Shown here: piece after piece, positions 14,781-23,147 of the stretch
Layout: each line of letters opens with the position of its first letter
Position numbering within the stretch: position 1 is the first letter of the stretch
DNA from: CALKZN01 sp050633585
GTDB taxonomy: Bacteria > Pseudomonadota > Gammaproteobacteria > Arenicellales > Arenicellaceae
Length of the DNA stretch: 23,561 bases
Assembly (NCBI GenBank): GCA_050633585.1
Contig: JBOEGT010000061.1
Coordinates: 1-23,561 of the forward strand
Direction: 5' to 3'
Translations under genes and position numbers: made by a program
The notes under the pieces: model-generated
The model's input: the letters and a program-made list of their open reading frames with translations, nothing else
Databases searched by the model: none
Told to the model about the DNA's origin: nothing

Positions 14781-15997
14781 ATAATCAAATAAATAGTGTC
14801 TATGATGCCATTGTCATTGGTGCTGGCGTGATTGGTGCAAGTTTGGCGCTTAGCTTGGCGAAGAGAAACGGTTGGACAGTGGCTTTAATAGAGCAGAATG
14901 AGGCATTGAAAAATGCTGAATTTCAGCCAGTACCGAACATTCGCGCGACGGCCCTAGGGTTGTCGAGCAAATCGCTACTCACAGACTTAGGCGTTTGGCA
15001 TCATTTAAGCGAGCAAAGCGTTTGCCCATATGAAAATATGTTCGTATGGGATGAAAATAGCGATGGGGAGCTAACATTTGCGGCGAGCGACTATGATGTT
15101 GAAGCGCTAGGGTTTATTGTCGACCACTTTGCATTACAAGAAAAATTGCAAGATTTAATCGACGAACAGCAAAATATTGAACCTTATTATTTATCCACCA
15201 TAGAGGGCTATGAAGCAAGTGATACACTTGAGGCTCCTACATGGGTGAATGTGCGGATGATGCACAATGATGCGGGTAAGACTCTTAAGGCGAGATGGGT
15301 TTTTGCGGCTGATGGTGTGAATTCACAGGTTCGACGGTTGGCAGGGATTAGCACCAGCGAACATGATTATCAACAGCAGGGAATTGTGGCAAAAATCCGC
15401 AGTCAACACGGACATCAAAACACGGCATGGCAACGCTTTTTAAGTTCGGGGCCAATTGCGCTTTTGCCCTTGGAGTCTGGTGAATGTTCCATTGTCTGGA
15501 GTTTGCCTACGAACCAAGCTAAAGCACTATATGGCCTTTCTGAGGTCGACTTTTCGAAACGATTAACATCTGCATTGCAAGCCCGTTTAGGTGAGGTTGA
15601 GTTGACGTCAGAGCGTCATATGTTCCCGTTAAAGAGTCGAAGAACCGACGCTTATTTAAAGGCGTCGGTAGTGCTGGTAGGGGATGCCGCTCATGGTATT
15701 CACCCGATGGCTGGGCAAGGCGCTAATCTAGGGTTTGATGATATTGATTGCCTATTAAACGCAATAGAGGGTATGTCTGCTGATCATCCGAAATTGCGTC
15801 GTGCGTTGCGGCATTATGAGCGTCAACAAAAGCTTTCAAATGGGAAGATGGACGCCTTTATGACGAGTTTAGATAGCATATTTCGTACGGATAATACGAT
15901 ATTGACAAGTTTGCGCCGAATAGGCTTGAAGGCAGTCAATCAGCATTCATTGATCAAAGAGTTGTTGGCTCAACAAGTGTTAGGGAAAACATCTTAA
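14777..15997 (+). CDS. ubiI: UbiI/VisC-type ubiquinone hydroxylase
   Basis: This 406-residue FAD monooxygenase paralog begins with AIVIGAGVIGASLALSLA, then shows RATALGLSSKSLL and the GDAAH motif G302-D303-A304-A305-H306 followed by HPMAGQGANLGFDD. It overlaps ubiH by four bases. In E. coli the gene beside ubiH is ubiI (visC), whose product hydroxylates the C5 position; by position and by the GD motif I call it UbiI. It could be a UbiF/UbiM-like paralog with different regiospecificity, which sequence reading alone cannot settle. Confidence 0.85.
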   Translation: MNNQINSVYDAIVIGAGVIGASLALSLAKRNGWTVALIEQNEALKNAEFQPVPNIRATALGLSSKSLLTDLGVWHHLSEQSVCPYENMFVWDENSDGELTFAASDYDVEALGFIVDHFALQEKLQDLIDEQQNIEPYYLSTIEGYEASDTLEAPTWVNVRMMHNDAGKTLKARWVFAADGVNSQVRRLAGISTSEHDYQQQGIVAKIRSQHGHQNTAWQRFLSSGPIALLPLESGECSIVWSLPTNQAKALYGLSEVDFSKRLTSALQARLGEVELTSERHMFPLKSRRTDAYLKASVVLVGDAAHGIHPMAGQGANLGFDDIDCLLNAIEGMSADHPKLRRALRHYERQQKLSNGKMDAFMTSLDSIFRTDNTILTSLRRIGLKAVNQHSLIKELLAQQVLGKTS

Positions 15998-16054
15998 ACT
16001 CATGAGCTACTTAAGTGCTTGTTAGCGAGTGAAAAATTGCCTTCGAATGTAGAC

Positions 16055-16657
16055 ATGTTTCATTGCGATCACGCACGGCCAGAGCATATTGAGTTGCCGG
16101 GTGCTGACCTGTTGTTTTGGCCACAGTTTTATACGCCTATTGAAGCCCAACAGCTATATAGTCATTTGATGCAACGTATTGCATGGGAAGAAAAAACGAT
16201 CATTATGTATGGGCGAGAGGTTTTAGTCCCTCGCTTGTCAGCCTGGTATGCTGACACGCATAAAGACTATACTTACTCAGGGCATACTCACGCCCCCTTA
16301 CCTTGGATTCCTGAACTAAGCCAGTTGAAACACGCCATAGAAGAGCGATCTGGTGAAGTGTTTAATTCCGTGCTGTGTAATTTGTATCGCAATGGCCAAG
16401 ACAGTGTGGCATGGCATAGTGATGATGAGCCTGAACTGGGTAATGAGCCAGTAATTGCGTCACTTAGCTTTGGTGAAGCTCGGACGTTCCAGCTGCGACG
16501 CCGTGATGATCATCAGCAAAAATTTGCACTTGAACTGTCGGCGGGGAGTTGTTTGTTAATGAAGGGCAAAACTCAGAAGTTATGGCAACACCAAATAGCA
16601 AAAAGTGTGAAACCCATGGAAGCACGAATTAATTTAACTTTTCGTTTGATATCATGA
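16055..16657 (+). CDS. AlkB-family 2-oxoglutarate/Fe(II) dioxygenase
   Basis: AlkB-type enzymes repair alkylated bases by oxidative demethylation. The iron ligands H121-x-D123 (WHSDDE) and H179 (WQHQI), and the 2-oxoglutarate-binding R191 and R197 (RINLTFR), are all present. The first barrel strands resemble the ALKBH2/3-like group (LLFWPQFYT, PRLSAWYAD, NSVLCNLYRNGQDSVAWH). I chose the ATG at 16055 (200 residues), which leaves the usual 20-25 residues before the first core strand. A TTG at 16019 would add 12 residues and has no better ribosome binding site. It follows ubiI by 57 bp on the same strand; whether it belongs to that operon is uncertain. Confidence 0.9.
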   Translation: MFHCDHARPEHIELPGADLLFWPQFYTPIEAQQLYSHLMQRIAWEEKTIIMYGREVLVPRLSAWYADTHKDYTYSGHTHAPLPWIPELSQLKHAIEERSGEVFNSVLCNLYRNGQDSVAWHSDDEPELGNEPVIASLSFGEARTFQLRRRDDHQQKFALELSAGSCLLMKGKTQKLWQHQIAKSVKPMEARINLTFRLIS

Positions 16658-16781
16658 ATGGATTTTCAGCTGATGTAAGCATTCAAATGCAGCACCATCA
16701 AACCTGGAAATATGAAGCAAGGCCGCGCTTTTGTAAGAATAACCAACAATAAAATAGAAAACTGTAGGAATAAAAAAGGGT

Positions 16782-18014
16782 ATGTTGATTTTAAATATTA
16801 TTGCAATTTTGCTGACATTGTCCGCACTGTTCGCATACATCAATCACCGTTTCATTGGTTTGCCAACAACCATCGGTGTCATGTTGATCGCTCTGGTATT
16901 TTCTTTGTTGATCTCGCTTGCTGGTTGGTTTGGTTTTTCAGAGTTCGAATCTGGTGCTGAACAGTTACTGAGTCAAATTGATTTTAATGTGACTTTGATG
17001 AATGGCATGTTAAGTTTTTTGCTGTTTGCGGGTGCATTACATGTCAGTTTAAATGATCTTTCAAAACAAAAATGGTTGATCTTTTTATTAGCCACCATTG
17101 GAGTTTGCACATCAACTGCGGTAGTCGGTTTACTGACATCTCTGTTATTAAGTGCTTTGGGTATTAGTATTCCTCTGGTGTATTGCTTTTTGTTCGGTGC
17201 TCTTATTTCTCCCACTGATCCGATTGCAGTGATGGCGACGGTAAAACGCTTAGGCATTTCAAAAGAGTTGGAAACGAGTATTGCTGGTGAATCTCTATTT
17301 AATGACGGCGTTGGGGTCGTCGTATTTTTGGTCATTTTAAGCTTGGCTCAGAACCCAGAAAATTTTAGCTTTTCGCATGTGGTTCACTTGTTTGCTGTGG
17401 AGGCTGTGGGCGGCGTCTTATTTGGGTTAGTGTTAGGGGCTATTGGCTATTACTTGCTAAAAAGTGTTGATAATTACATGGTAGAGATTTTGCTGAGCCT
17501 AGCGATTGTGATGGGTGGTTACACGCTGGCGATGGCGATTCATACTTCAGGGCCGATTGCGATTGTGGTAACGGGCTTGTTAATAGGTAACATTGCGCGT
17601 GATCGGGCGATGTCACATAAAACGCGTGAACACTTGGATAACTTCTGGGAATTAATTGATGAAATTCTCAATATTGTGCTCTTTGTGCTGATTGGGTTAG
17701 AAATTTTGATTCTCCAAGTGAACAGTAATTGGTTGATTGCCGGTTTATTGGCGATTCCAATTGTTGTTGGCACACGCTTGCTGAGTGTCGGCTTGCCGAT
17801 TCAGGCTCTGCGTTTGCGCAAACGTTTTCCCGATCACTTGGTCAAAATTTTAACATGGGGAGGATTAAGAGGTGGCATATCTGTTGCACTCGCCTTATCT
17901 TTGCCTGCCGGTTTTGAACGAGATGTCTTGCTATTGATGACCTACGTGATTGTCTTGTTTTCAATTGTTGTACAAGGCTTAACAGTGGGTGGTTTGATTA
18001 AACGCTTAACCTAG
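16782..18014 (+). CDS. CPA1-family Na+(K+)/H+ antiporter
   Basis: The 410-residue integral membrane protein has about 12 hydrophobic segments. It carries the core CPA1 signatures: ISPTDPIAVMA with T145-D146-P147, and GESLFNDGVGVVVF with N174-D175. The Asn-Asp pair is characteristic of electroneutral NhaP/NHE-type exchangers (electrogenic NhaA has Asp-Asp). GGLRGGISVALALSLP near the C-terminus is the conserved arginine-containing helix. It would exchange cytoplasmic Na+ or K+ for protons across the inner membrane and support pH and salt homeostasis. There is no large C-terminal regulatory domain. The start follows an A-rich 124-bp gap after alkB. Confidence 0.92.
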   Translation: MLILNIIAILLTLSALFAYINHRFIGLPTTIGVMLIALVFSLLISLAGWFGFSEFESGAEQLLSQIDFNVTLMNGMLSFLLFAGALHVSLNDLSKQKWLIFLLATIGVCTSTAVVGLLTSLLLSALGISIPLVYCFLFGALISPTDPIAVMATVKRLGISKELETSIAGESLFNDGVGVVVFLVILSLAQNPENFSFSHVVHLFAVEAVGGVLFGLVLGAIGYYLLKSVDNYMVEILLSLAIVMGGYTLAMAIHTSGPIAIVVTGLLIGNIARDRAMSHKTREHLDNFWELIDEILNIVLFVLIGLEILILQVNSNWLIAGLLAIPIVVGTRLLSVGLPIQALRLRKRFPDHLVKILTWGGLRGGISVALALSLPAGFERDVLLLMTYVIVLFSIVVQGLTVGGLIKRLT

Positions 18015-18222
18015 GGTCTGTTTACACTAAATGATGTACATATTCCTGACCGCATTAAAGGTTGTGTTTCTCGGTTATTTTAATAATTCGCCATCGTCAC
18101 ATCCTTTTTAGCGGAAAAACGTATACTGTTGCAAAAATAAGCTTGAAAAAGCGGCCTTTCGTCGCTATTTTCTTCCCAAGAGAAATATTTACACACTAAA
18201 CATACAAACAAGAGAAAATATT

Positions 18223-18807
18223 ATGTCTATTGAATTACCGCAGCTTCCATATGCGATGGATGCCCTTGAGCCACATATCTCAAAAGAAACTTTAGAATTT
18301 CACTATGGCAAACATCATAATGCCTATGTTGTTAACTTGAACAAGTTCATTGAAGCAGACGCGTCTTTAGCAGGCAAAAGCCTTGAAGAAATCGTGAAAT
18401 CTTCTGAAGGCGGAGTGTTCAACAATGCGGCACAAGTTTGGAACCATACATTTTACTGGAACAGCCTAGCACCGAATGCTGGCGGTGAACCCGCTGGTGA
18501 TCTAGCGGAAGCAATCAACAGTGCGTTTGGTTCTTTTGCAGAATTCAAAGAAAAATTCACCGCGTCAGCGATTGGTAATTTTGGCTCAGGTTGGACTTGG
18601 TTAGTCAAAAATGCATCTGGCGCTTTAGAGATTGTTAATACCAGCAATGCAGGTACAGTCATCACTGATGAAGGTGTTACACCACTATTTACATGTGACG
18701 TTTGGGAGCATGCTTATTATGTTGACTACCGCAATGCTCGTCCAGAATACTTGAAAAATTTCTGGGAATTAGTGAATTGGGAATTTGCCTCTGCAAATTT
18801 TGCATAA
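18223..18807 (+). CDS. sodB: iron superoxide dismutase
   Basis: SodB dismutates superoxide to oxygen and peroxide in the cytoplasm. The 194-residue protein keeps the four metal ligands: H27 (LEFHYGKHHNAYV), H75 (QVWNHTFYW), D159 and H163 (DVWEHAYYVDYRNARP). The outer-sphere Gln is at 71, in AAQVWNH, the hallmark of FeSOD rather than MnSOD, in which this Gln sits in the C-terminal domain. The start has an agagaaaa-like Shine-Dalgarno. The 208-bp upstream region holds a possible -10 TATACT at 18122-18127 but no clear -35. A perfect terminator follows the stop by 17 bp, so it is monocistronic. Confidence 0.97.
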   Translation: MSIELPQLPYAMDALEPHISKETLEFHYGKHHNAYVVNLNKFIEADASLAGKSLEEIVKSSEGGVFNNAAQVWNHTFYWNSLAPNAGGEPAGDLAEAINSAFGSFAEFKEKFTASAIGNFGSGWTWLVKNASGALEIVNTSNAGTVITDEGVTPLFTCDVWEHAYYVDYRNARPEYLKNFWELVNWEFASANFA

Positions 18808-18824
18808 ACATTGCTAATATTTCT

Positions 18825-18855
18825 AAAAAAGCTCGAGTATTGCTCGAGCTTTTTT
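18825..18855 (+). terminator. sodB intrinsic terminator
   Basis: AAAAAAGCTCGAG at 18825-18837 pairs perfectly with CTCGAGCTTTTTT at 18843-18855 around TATTG. The 13-bp stem with terminal T-run follows the sodB stop by 17 bp. Confidence 0.92.
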
Positions 18856-18899
18856 GTGCCATTATCTTTTTAAAAATTTAATCGGAGCTATGCTTTTCA

Positions 18900-19415
18900 G
18901 TGAAAAATTTCTATTTTGAACAAAGTTTTAGGGAGTATCTAGTTTCCGATAAAAAGTCTGTTCGTAATGCGAATATTATACTTGTTGCCCTGTTATTGAT
19001 GTATTTAGCGAGTGCCTTTCTTGGGCTTGGTAATGGAGATTTTTTGCTTGTTATTGTGTTATTTGGTGGGGTGTTTATGTTGTTAAATTGTGACGGCTTT
19101 CAACGTCAAAGAAAGTCACATGACAATGAAGAAAAGTGGGTTGTATCATTGTCTGGAACACATTTATCTTGGGCATCACCTCCTTCTATGCTTCATAGTT
19201 CGAATGAAATATCTTTCGAAATAGATACAGACGAGATAGTTGAGGTACAAAAATCGTATAGTGATTTTGATGAAAACTCACCCTATATGTTTTGTTTAAA
19301 GAACGGCGTGAAGATTACCCCCAGCATTAACTCATCGATTGATATGGATGAGCTGATTGATGCACTAAAAGAGAGGGGGATTTTATCTAAACGGGTATCA
19401 AGTTTTGATAGATAG
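18900..19415 (+). CDS. small two-helix membrane protein, unknown function
   Basis: The 171-residue protein starts at a GTG preceded by cggag at 12 bases, slightly far. A short amphipathic N-terminus is followed by two membrane helices at about 25-42 and 47-62, then a cytoplasmic-looking domain of about 105 residues with mixed beta strands (EKWVVSLSGTHLSW, ISFEIDTDEIVEVQKSY, YMFCLKNGVKITPS). This two-helix plus beta-domain layout resembles YcxB-like or bacterial PH-like membrane proteins, but I do not recognise a diagnostic motif. The sodB terminator lies upstream and a palindrome lies directly after the stop. Confidence 0.7.
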   Translation: MKNFYFEQSFREYLVSDKKSVRNANIILVALLLMYLASAFLGLGNGDFLLVIVLFGGVFMLLNCDGFQRQRKSHDNEEKWVVSLSGTHLSWASPPSMLHSSNEISFEIDTDEIVEVQKSYSDFDENSPYMFCLKNGVKITPSINSSIDMDELIDALKERGILSKRVSSFDR

Positions 19416-19435
19416 TTAACAAATTGTTTTGTTAA
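19416..19435. repeat. AT-rich palindrome after a stop codon
   Basis: TTAACAAA at 19416-19423 is inverted as TTTGTTAA at 19428-19435 around TTGT. It begins at the base following the stop codon of the membrane protein gene. It lacks GC pairs and a T-tract, so termination is doubtful; an operator for the serine hydrolase gene (possible -10 TACAAT at 19453-19458) is an alternative. Confidence 0.4.
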
Positions 19436-19492
19436 AGCATCATGATTCTTTGTACAATTTTATTGAGTATTGAAAAGGGAGCCTTATAAAAA

Positions 19493-20629
19493 ATGAACCT
19501 GATGCTATTGGTTATTATTGTTTTATTTATGTGTCTTGGATGCTTTTTCTATCTGATTCATCGGTTACGCAAGGTGTCGGATAACGGAGATTTGGCGGCT
19601 TCAGTTGATCTCGAGGTTGACAAATTTACTCAAAAAATATCATTATCGGCAATGGTAGTGGGCGTCTATCAAAATAATCAAACTTATATCAAGGGCTATG
19701 GAACGGCAGAACCAGATGAGTCTACTATTTTTCAAATTGCATCTCTGAGTAAGCTGTTTACGACATCCTTGCTCGCTATCTTGTGTGAGGAAAAGATAGT
19801 ACGGATGTCTTCTACACTAGAAGAGTTGATTGGGCATCAATATGAATTGTCAACTGATGCTAAGTTGGTGACCTTAGAGCAGCTGGCTACCCATAAATCA
19901 GGGTTTCCCAAAGTCCCCAAATCATTATTGAATATCGCGATTCAAGTGATGGGGAAAGATAAGTTGATGAATAACCCATACAGTACTATCACCCTTTCGC
20001 ATGTGTGGGATTATTTGAAAACAACTGACGATAAAAAACTTCCTGGACGTTTTGAATATTCAAATTTTGGTATTGGCTTATTAGGGCACGTTTTAGAAAT
20101 GGTGATGGAAAAGGATTTAGATCAACTCACAAAGGAACGGATTTTTATGCCATTGAACATGGGGACAACATCAATAAAATTAACTCCTCAAATGACAAAA
20201 AATCTGACACAAGGTTATTCTTCTGATGGAACTGAAGCTGAGTTGTGGACCTTTGGCGCACTGGCTGGTGCTGGAGCGTTTCATTCGAATATTGATGATC
20301 TGATGAAATTTGTGGTTGCAAATATAGATGCTTCCAATCTTATTGCTGCGACCTTAATGCCTACGGAACCTCTTGCAGAAGGACAACCTGATTATGTGGG
20401 TTGGATGAAGCCACAGTTCATTGAACGGTTTTTCGGCAACAAAACAAGTCTCTGGCACAATGGCATGGTGGGAGGTTATTCTTCATATATTGCCTTTGAT
20501 ACAGTCAATAAAACGGGCGTTGCCATTCTTTCGAGTAAAGCGGTTGACGTGACAATGTTAGGTATAATGCTAATGCGGCAAGCCAGAACACAGTCATGGC
20601 ATCTCAATACACGTTTTAAGCCTATTTAA
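19493..20629 (+). CDS. membrane-anchored beta-lactamase-fold serine hydrolase
   Basis: This 378-residue protein belongs to the class C beta-lactamase/PBP-like serine hydrolase family. An N-terminal membrane helix (about 2-23) with no clean cleavage site suggests an inner-membrane anchor with a periplasmic catalytic domain. The three active-site motifs are S84-x2-K87 (SLSK), Y189-S190-N191, and H322-N323-G324 in place of the KTG triad. Such HNG-type members are usually esterases, D-aminopeptidases or PBP4*-like peptidases rather than true beta-lactamases, so resistance should not be assumed. A gggag Shine-Dalgarno lies 11 bases before the start. The sigma factor gene starts 63 bp downstream and could be co-transcribed; a functional link is unproven. 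Confidence 0.85.
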   Translation: MNLMLLVIIVLFMCLGCFFYLIHRLRKVSDNGDLAASVDLEVDKFTQKISLSAMVVGVYQNNQTYIKGYGTAEPDESTIFQIASLSKLFTTSLLAILCEEKIVRMSSTLEELIGHQYELSTDAKLVTLEQLATHKSGFPKVPKSLLNIAIQVMGKDKLMNNPYSTITLSHVWDYLKTTDDKKLPGRFEYSNFGIGLLGHVLEMVMEKDLDQLTKERIFMPLNMGTTSIKLTPQMTKNLTQGYSSDGTEAELWTFGALAGAGAFHSNIDDLMKFVVANIDASNLIAATLMPTEPLAEGQPDYVGWMKPQFIERFFGNKTSLWHNGMVGGYSSYIAFDTVNKTGVAILSSKAVDVTMLGIMLMRQARTQSWHLNTRFKPI

Positions 20630-20692
20630 ACGTGATTCGCTGTTTATCTGGTGTGAATGAGTCTGAATAGATATTCAATTAAAAGGTATTCA

Positions 20693-21253
20693 ATGAACCA
20701 ACAAAAGAGTTTAGAGAAAGTTTGGAGGGCATATCAGAAAAGCTTGCTGGCTTTTATTGGTTCTAAAGTCGCTACCCTGGAAGATGCCGAAGATATCTTA
20801 AATGACGTATTTGAGGTGTTGATTAATAAGGTAAAAAATCATGACACGCCAGATAACACGGCGGCGTGGCTCTATGCAGTGGCAAGAAATAAAATTATTG
20901 ACTATTACCGGACAAAGAAAAGTTTTGATGAGCTATCTGAGGATTTAGCCTCTGAGAGCAGCAATGCGAGTGCAGTGACACAGCTTTCTCATTGTTTGAT
21001 GCCGATGATTAAATCATTGCCTGAAAATTATCAACAACCGTTGATCTTGTCGGAAATAGAAGGAAGAAAATATAAAGATTTAGCCCGTGAGTTAAATTTA
21101 AGTTTGTCTGCGGTTAAATCTCGGATCAGAAGAGGTAGGCAAAAGCTCTATAACCGTTTGTTGTCTTGTTGTACGATAGAGCGTGATATGGGTGGTAATG
21201 TCATGGATTTTCAACCCAAGAATAAAAATGCCTGCTCTGCTTGCGGTGGTTAA
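20693..21253 (+). CDS. sigZ: SigZ-family ECF sigma factor with cysteine-rich tail
   Basis: This 186-residue extracytoplasmic-function-type sigma factor directs RNA polymerase to alternative promoters. I chose the ATG at 20693, which has aaaagg at the right spacing; an ATG at 20657 would add 12 residues without one. Region 2 is seen in ATLEDAEDILNDVFEVL and WLYAVARNKIIDYYR, and region 4 in LPENYQQPLILSEIEGRKYKDLAREL followed by LSLSAVKSRIRRGRQKL. The C-terminal 28 residues carry C159-C160 and C181-x2-C184, with the GNVMDFQPK segment between, a tail typical of the SigZ family. No anti-sigma gene is adjacent. The gene is 93 bp before the ArsI/CadI-type gene, which may be its target; direct thiol sensing of metal or metalloid is inference. 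Confidence 0.88.
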   Translation: MNQQKSLEKVWRAYQKSLLAFIGSKVATLEDAEDILNDVFEVLINKVKNHDTPDNTAAWLYAVARNKIIDYYRTKKSFDELSEDLASESSNASAVTQLSHCLMPMIKSLPENYQQPLILSEIEGRKYKDLARELNLSLSAVKSRIRRGRQKLYNRLLSCCTIERDMGGNVMDFQPKNKNACSACGG

Positions 21254-21346
21254 GTGAATTTTTTGCATCCTTTTCGTCTTATGCTCGTCTGAATAAGTAA
21301 GGTCATCATGGTCGTGGTGATCATATAATTGATGAGGAGAGCATTT

Positions 21347-21850
21347 ATGAAACGTCTGCATATTCACATTGCTGTCGATGAATTAGTCGATAGTATTCAT
21401 TTTTATTCAACAATTTTTGACGCAAGACCCTCGATAGAGCGTGAGGATTATGCAAAATGGGATTTGCATGACCCTGCAGTTAATTTCGCGATTTCTAAGC
21501 GAGGACATTTGTCTGGAGTTAACCATTTAGGTATCGAGGTAGATTCTGAACATGAATTAAATCAGATAGCGAAACGCTTGGAGGCCGCTGAGATTGAATC
21601 ATCAAGCCAAGAGGGTGCTTCATGTTGTTATGCGCGTTCCAATAAGCACTGGGCTCTGGATCCGCAAGGCATTGCCTGGGAGTCATTTCATGCATTAGGA
21701 AATCTCGCCGTGTTTGGAGGTGAGCTCAACGCAGATGTTGAAGGTGAGTCTTCAGCGTGTTGTATTCCTCTGAGTTTGAGTGATCAGAGTGATCAAGACA
21801 GTGCGGCTTGTTGTATATCTCATGAAACTGGCGCAAATGGTTGTTGCTGA
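21347..21850 (+). CDS. arsI: ArsI/CadI-family metalloenzyme (glyoxalase fold)
   Basis: This 167-residue glyoxalase/dioxygenase-fold protein belongs to the ArsI/CadI family; ArsI is an Fe(II) dioxygenase that breaks the C-As bond of trivalent organoarsenicals. The start at 21347 is set by gaggaga six bases upstream; an in-frame ATG at 21332 lies before that site. The expected metal ligands are H5 in MKRLHIHI, H60 in VNHLGIEV and E112 in IAWESFH. The vicinal pair C93-C94 (ASCCYARS), which binds the arsenical in ArsI, is present. The 45-residue tail adds three more vicinal pairs (C138-C139, C155-C156, C166-C167, the last being the C-terminus). Some family members are instead cadmium-induced proteins of unknown chemistry, so substrate is not certain. 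Confidence 0.88.
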   Translation: MKRLHIHIAVDELVDSIHFYSTIFDARPSIEREDYAKWDLHDPAVNFAISKRGHLSGVNHLGIEVDSEHELNQIAKRLEAAEIESSSQEGASCCYARSNKHWALDPQGIAWESFHALGNLAVFGGELNADVEGESSACCIPLSLSDQSDQDSAACCISHETGANGCC

Positions 21851-21870
21851 TGATATTTTCAGGCCTAGGT

Positions 21871-21891
21871 GTGTGGCGAAGTGCGCCACAC
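21871..21891 (+). other. hairpin after the arsI-like gene
   Basis: GTGTGGCG at 21871-21878 pairs perfectly with CGCCACAC at 21884-21891 around AAGTG. It lies 20 bp after the stop but lacks a T-tract, so it may be a weak or factor-assisted terminator or an mRNA-stabilising structure. Confidence 0.45.
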
Positions 21892-21936
21892 CATCCTCAT
21901 CATCCTAGAAAGGTTTGTTGGTTGAACGATTAAGTA

Positions 21937-22311
21937 ATGATGATGAAACATAAATGCTTTTGCCTGCTTTTTATGGTTTTTCTGCTACTTGCTTATGGGA
22001 TTATAAGGCCTCATAACCTTGAAGCGTATTTTTATAAATATGAGCAGGTTTTTCAGAGCGCGGCTGACGCTTATATGCGTGAAGGCGCTTATAAGGGAGA
22101 AAAACGATGGTTATCTGTGATGCCTGAGAGTGAGGGAGGGCAATATCTGTCATTCCATATGGGGGATGACTATGAGGCTGATTTTTATAAACCTCGCATT
22201 GTGTATGTCAATTCGGATGACGTTCAGCATGTTGGGGAATGTTCATTCGATGGGCAGCTTATCCAGAAAATACAATATCAGTGGTATATCTGTCAGGAAG
22301 CAAGGTTTTGA
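21937..22311 (+). CDS. small exported or membrane-anchored protein, unknown
   Basis: The 124-residue product starts with three ATG codons and has a hydrophobic N-terminal helix (about residues 8-24) that could be an uncleaved anchor or signal. The rest is soluble and rich in Tyr, Asp and Glu, with a mostly beta prediction by eye (QYLSFHMGDDYEADF, RIVYVNSDDV). It has two cysteines outside the signal region (in GECSFDG and WYICQE), which could form a disulfide in the periplasm. I recognise no family. No good Shine-Dalgarno is seen, and no co-transcribed partner is evident. Confidence 0.6.
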   Translation: MMMKHKCFCLLFMVFLLLAYGIIRPHNLEAYFYKYEQVFQSAADAYMREGAYKGEKRWLSVMPESEGGQYLSFHMGDDYEADFYKPRIVYVNSDDVQHVGECSFDGQLIQKIQYQWYICQEARF

Positions 22312-22430
22312 CGTGCGCCATTATTCATGCGTCGTTGGTTTTTACAGATCAGATTGTCGTACAAGATATTTTTTTGAAAATCAGTTAAGCATCAGCTTTG
22401 TTGCGTAGTCTACTCATTTTAAAACTGAAA

Positions 22431-23123
22431 ATGATTAAGATGAAAAAAACAAATGTGTTGATAGGATGGTTTTTAATGGCCGTATTTGTCGAGTTTAGTG
22501 TATGGCCATCTCAGGCGTTTGCTGTCGATTTTTTGGCAATGGTTCAACAGAAAACAGTTGATGACATTGAAAAAGAACTGCGTTCTTTACCTGCTGATGT
22601 TCGCAGAAAAAAATTAACAGCGAAATTTGAAAATGGTGATACAGCGTTAATATTTGCTGCCAGGCAAGGCAATTTACCTTTGTTTGATGTGCTAGCTCAG
22701 GCCGGAGCAGACCCGAATGCCAGAGATGCTAATGGACGAGATATTTTGAATATAGCTGTGCGTCTTAGTAATCCTCAGTTGGCCAAGCATGCGATTTCAG
22801 CGGGGACAGATGTCACCGCTTTGACGAAAAAATATCAAGGCTCCAATTTGATATTTGCATCTCATCAAGGCGAGGTGGAAATTGTGAAACAATTAATTGC
22901 TGCCGGGGCACCTCTTGATCGAATTAATGTTTTGGGTTGGACGGCATTGCTAGAAGCCACTATTCTTGGGAATGGAGGAAGGAAACACCAAGCAGTTGTT
23001 AAGGCATTGTTGTCCGCTGGAGCAGATCAAACCATCGCTGATGAAAGTGGTTTAACGCCGCTAGATCATGCAAGGCGACGAGGACATAATGACATGGTAA
23101 GCGTTCTATCCAGTGACTATTAA
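22431..23123 (+). CDS. secreted ankyrin-repeat protein
   Basis: The 230-residue protein has a signal peptide ending AFA at about residue 31, so it is probably periplasmic. Mature residues 68-230 contain about five ankyrin repeats of roughly 33 residues. The clearest are NGDTALIFAARQGN (68-81) with GADPNARDANGRD, then QGEVEIVKQLIAAGAPLD, GWTALLEAT and SGLTPLDHARRRGH. The fourth repeat has an insertion near GNGGRKHQ. Ankyrin repeats bind proteins; in periplasmic bacterial examples such as AnkB the partner is often a catalase or peptidase, but none is adjacent here. I chose the ATG at 22431, though the ATG at 22440 is equally plausible. A TTG at 22398 adds only a poor extension. Confidence 0.85.
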   Translation: MIKMKKTNVLIGWFLMAVFVEFSVWPSQAFAVDFLAMVQQKTVDDIEKELRSLPADVRRKKLTAKFENGDTALIFAARQGNLPLFDVLAQAGADPNARDANGRDILNIAVRLSNPQLAKHAISAGTDVTALTKKYQGSNLIFASHQGEVEIVKQLIAAGAPLDRINVLGWTALLEATILGNGGRKHQAVVKALLSAGADQTIADESGLTPLDHARRRGHNDMVSVLSSDY

Positions 23124-23147
23124 GATTTCAAAAAATGTTAAGTGCCT

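Noticed and set aside
16658..16781. A small ORF or terminator between alkB and the antiporter gene
   Set aside because: Only a 5-bp GCATT/AATGC inverted repeat is visible and the reading frames lack ribosome binding sites and conserved sequence.
18122..18127. TATACT as a sodB promoter -10
   Set aside because: No acceptable -35 at 16-18 bp upstream, so I did not list it as a promoter.
19493..20629. Reading the serine hydrolase as an antibiotic-resistance beta-lactamase
   Set aside because: It has HNG instead of KTG and a membrane anchor, typical of PBP-like peptidases and esterases of this fold.
20610..20634. Stem CACGTTT/AAACGTG at the end of the serine hydrolase gene
   Set aside because: It overlaps the stop codon, has a mismatch and no T-tract, so it is not a convincing terminator.
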